NCBI GenBank assembly: GCA_037139855.1
Contig: JBAXFM010000250.1
Span: 1-7,511 of the forward strand
Source: CAIVAT01 sp037139855
GTDB taxonomy: Bacteria; Bacteroidota; Bacteroidia; Bacteroidales; FEN-979
Reading direction: 5' to 3'
Length of the DNA stretch: 7,511 bases
Made by a program: the position numbers and the translations under genes. The notes under the pieces were generated by a model. That model was not told the DNA's origin and did no database searches. It was given only the letters and a program-made list of their open reading frames with translations. Shown here piece after piece: positions 7,205-7,511 of this stretch. Positions within the stretch are counted from its first letter, which is position 1. Every line of letters begins with the position of its first letter.

Positions 7205-7287
7205 AATCCTTTCGTTCATTCCTTCTTTTAAACAGCTTGATCGTTGCAGTATTGGGCTTAGTTACTGTTTTCCCGGATGTGCTTCCC

Positions 7288-7511
7288 TTATCTTTGTATC
7301 AATAGTCTGTAATGATGTTCCATTCCATCTAAGTTTATACGTAGTATATAAAGTCCTGCGGGAAAATTCGTTACATCTATTGAATATTTCCGGGTTGGAA
7401 AACAACCCGAGAACAGTTTAATGCCGAAGACATTAAAAATGTCAATTTTACCTGATAATAAAGCCTTGGTTTCTTTTAATTCAATAGTAACATGACTTTG
7501 GGCTGGATTGG
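7288..7511 (-). CDS. C-terminal end of a T9SS-secreted protein (start outside window)
   Basis: An open minus-strand frame enters from the right edge (first full codon 7509-7507) and ends with TAA at 7290-7288, giving 73 residues with no start codon of its own. The peptide is a T9SS type A sorting domain: NPAQSHVTIE at 1-10 (preceded by a codon ending in CC, fitting the usual PNP), GKIDIFNVFGIKLF at 20-33, YSIDVTNFPAGLYILRI at 42-58 and the terminal basic RLLIQR. This domain sends proteins through the type IX secretion channel and is removed at the cell surface. What the passenger protein does cannot be seen. Its sorting domain is distinct from that of the large protein at 1110-4622, so this is not a local duplicate. 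The 81-residue plus-strand frame over the same bases is a shadow. Confidence 0.85.
   Translation of the reverse strand, partial: NPAQSHVTIELKETKALLSGKIDIFNVFGIKLFSGCFPTRKYSIDVTNFPAGLYILRINLDGMEHHYRLLIQR

Larger units (their letters stand above)
7084..7209. repeat. Cluster of short palindromic repeats (REP-like) between two minus-strand genes
   Basis: About 125 bases containing three hairpins with related cores and a longer inverted repeat. The outer pair is ATATGGGTAG at 7103-7112 and its exact complement CTACCCATAT at 7179-7188, 66 bases apart. TATTTCG occurs three times in the same orientation (7113-7119, 7133-7139, 7186-7192). GGTAGG at 7091-7096 recurs at 7119-7124, followed by ATTGG-like sequence in both places, suggesting a degenerate duplicate. 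No transposase lies in the window. The cluster sits after the stop of the right-hand T9SS gene, so it could also act in transcription termination or mRNA stability. Confidence 0.75.

Noticed and set aside
7084..7209. CRISPR array
   Set aside because: Repeats are short, differ in sequence and orientation, and lack evenly sized unique spacers; no cas genes are present.
7391..7409. Hairpin CGGGTTG-GAAAA-CAACCCG as a terminator
   Set aside because: The stem is perfect, but it lies within the sorting-domain coding sequence and has no T-run on either side; most likely coincidental or a local mRNA structure.
7176..7421. 81-residue plus-strand frame near the right edge
   Set aside because: It overlaps the hairpin cluster and the antisense of a recognisable T9SS sorting domain, and its translation resembles no family.

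Overview
The window looks like a chromosomal segment from a member of the Bacteroidota. Three signs support this. Two proteins end in a type IX secretion (T9SS, Por) C-terminal sorting domain, a system confined to this phylum and close relatives. Two genes are preceded by perfect matches to the phylum's -7 promoter element TAnnTTTG. Intergenic DNA carries short palindromic repeats of the CCGTAGG type, which I associate with these genomes. Genus and species cannot be told from the sequence.

Layout, left to right. (1) 1-626 (+): 3' part of a PHP-family histidinol-phosphatase; its true start lies left of the window. (2) 633-1058 (+): a GNAT acetyltransferase of the YjcF/ElaA type, 6 bases downstream and probably cotranscribed. 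(3) 1110-4622 (+): a 1170-residue secreted mosaic of beta-sandwich modules with a signal peptide and T9SS sorting domain, with its own promoter at 1082-1089. (4) 4623-4739: spacer with a 14-bp palindrome and two copies of a 17-bp unit, then a weak promoter match. (5) 4740-6671 (+): DNA primase DnaG, complete. (6) 6679-7000 (-): a small secreted TonB-C-terminal-like gene, apparently damaged by an internal deletion and frameshift, with a promoter at 7065-7072. (7) 7084-7209: a cluster of three hairpins with an outer 10-bp inverted repeat. (8) 7288-7511 (-): the 3' end of a second T9SS cargo gene that runs off the right edge and has no start codon in the window. I saw nothing recognisable in 7210-7287.

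The genes do not form one pathway. The phosphatase and acetyltransferase are an ordinary housekeeping pair, dnaG is a core replication gene, and the two T9SS cargo proteins are cell-surface or secreted products. Hand counts on sampled lines show base composition falling sharply near position 6121, inside dnaG: about 45-63% G+C in sampled upstream lines, about 37% over 6121-6660. No complete new system is evident. The most interesting items are the palindrome cluster, the damaged TonB-like gene, the start-less T9SS gene at the edge, and the nested domains in the large secreted protein.
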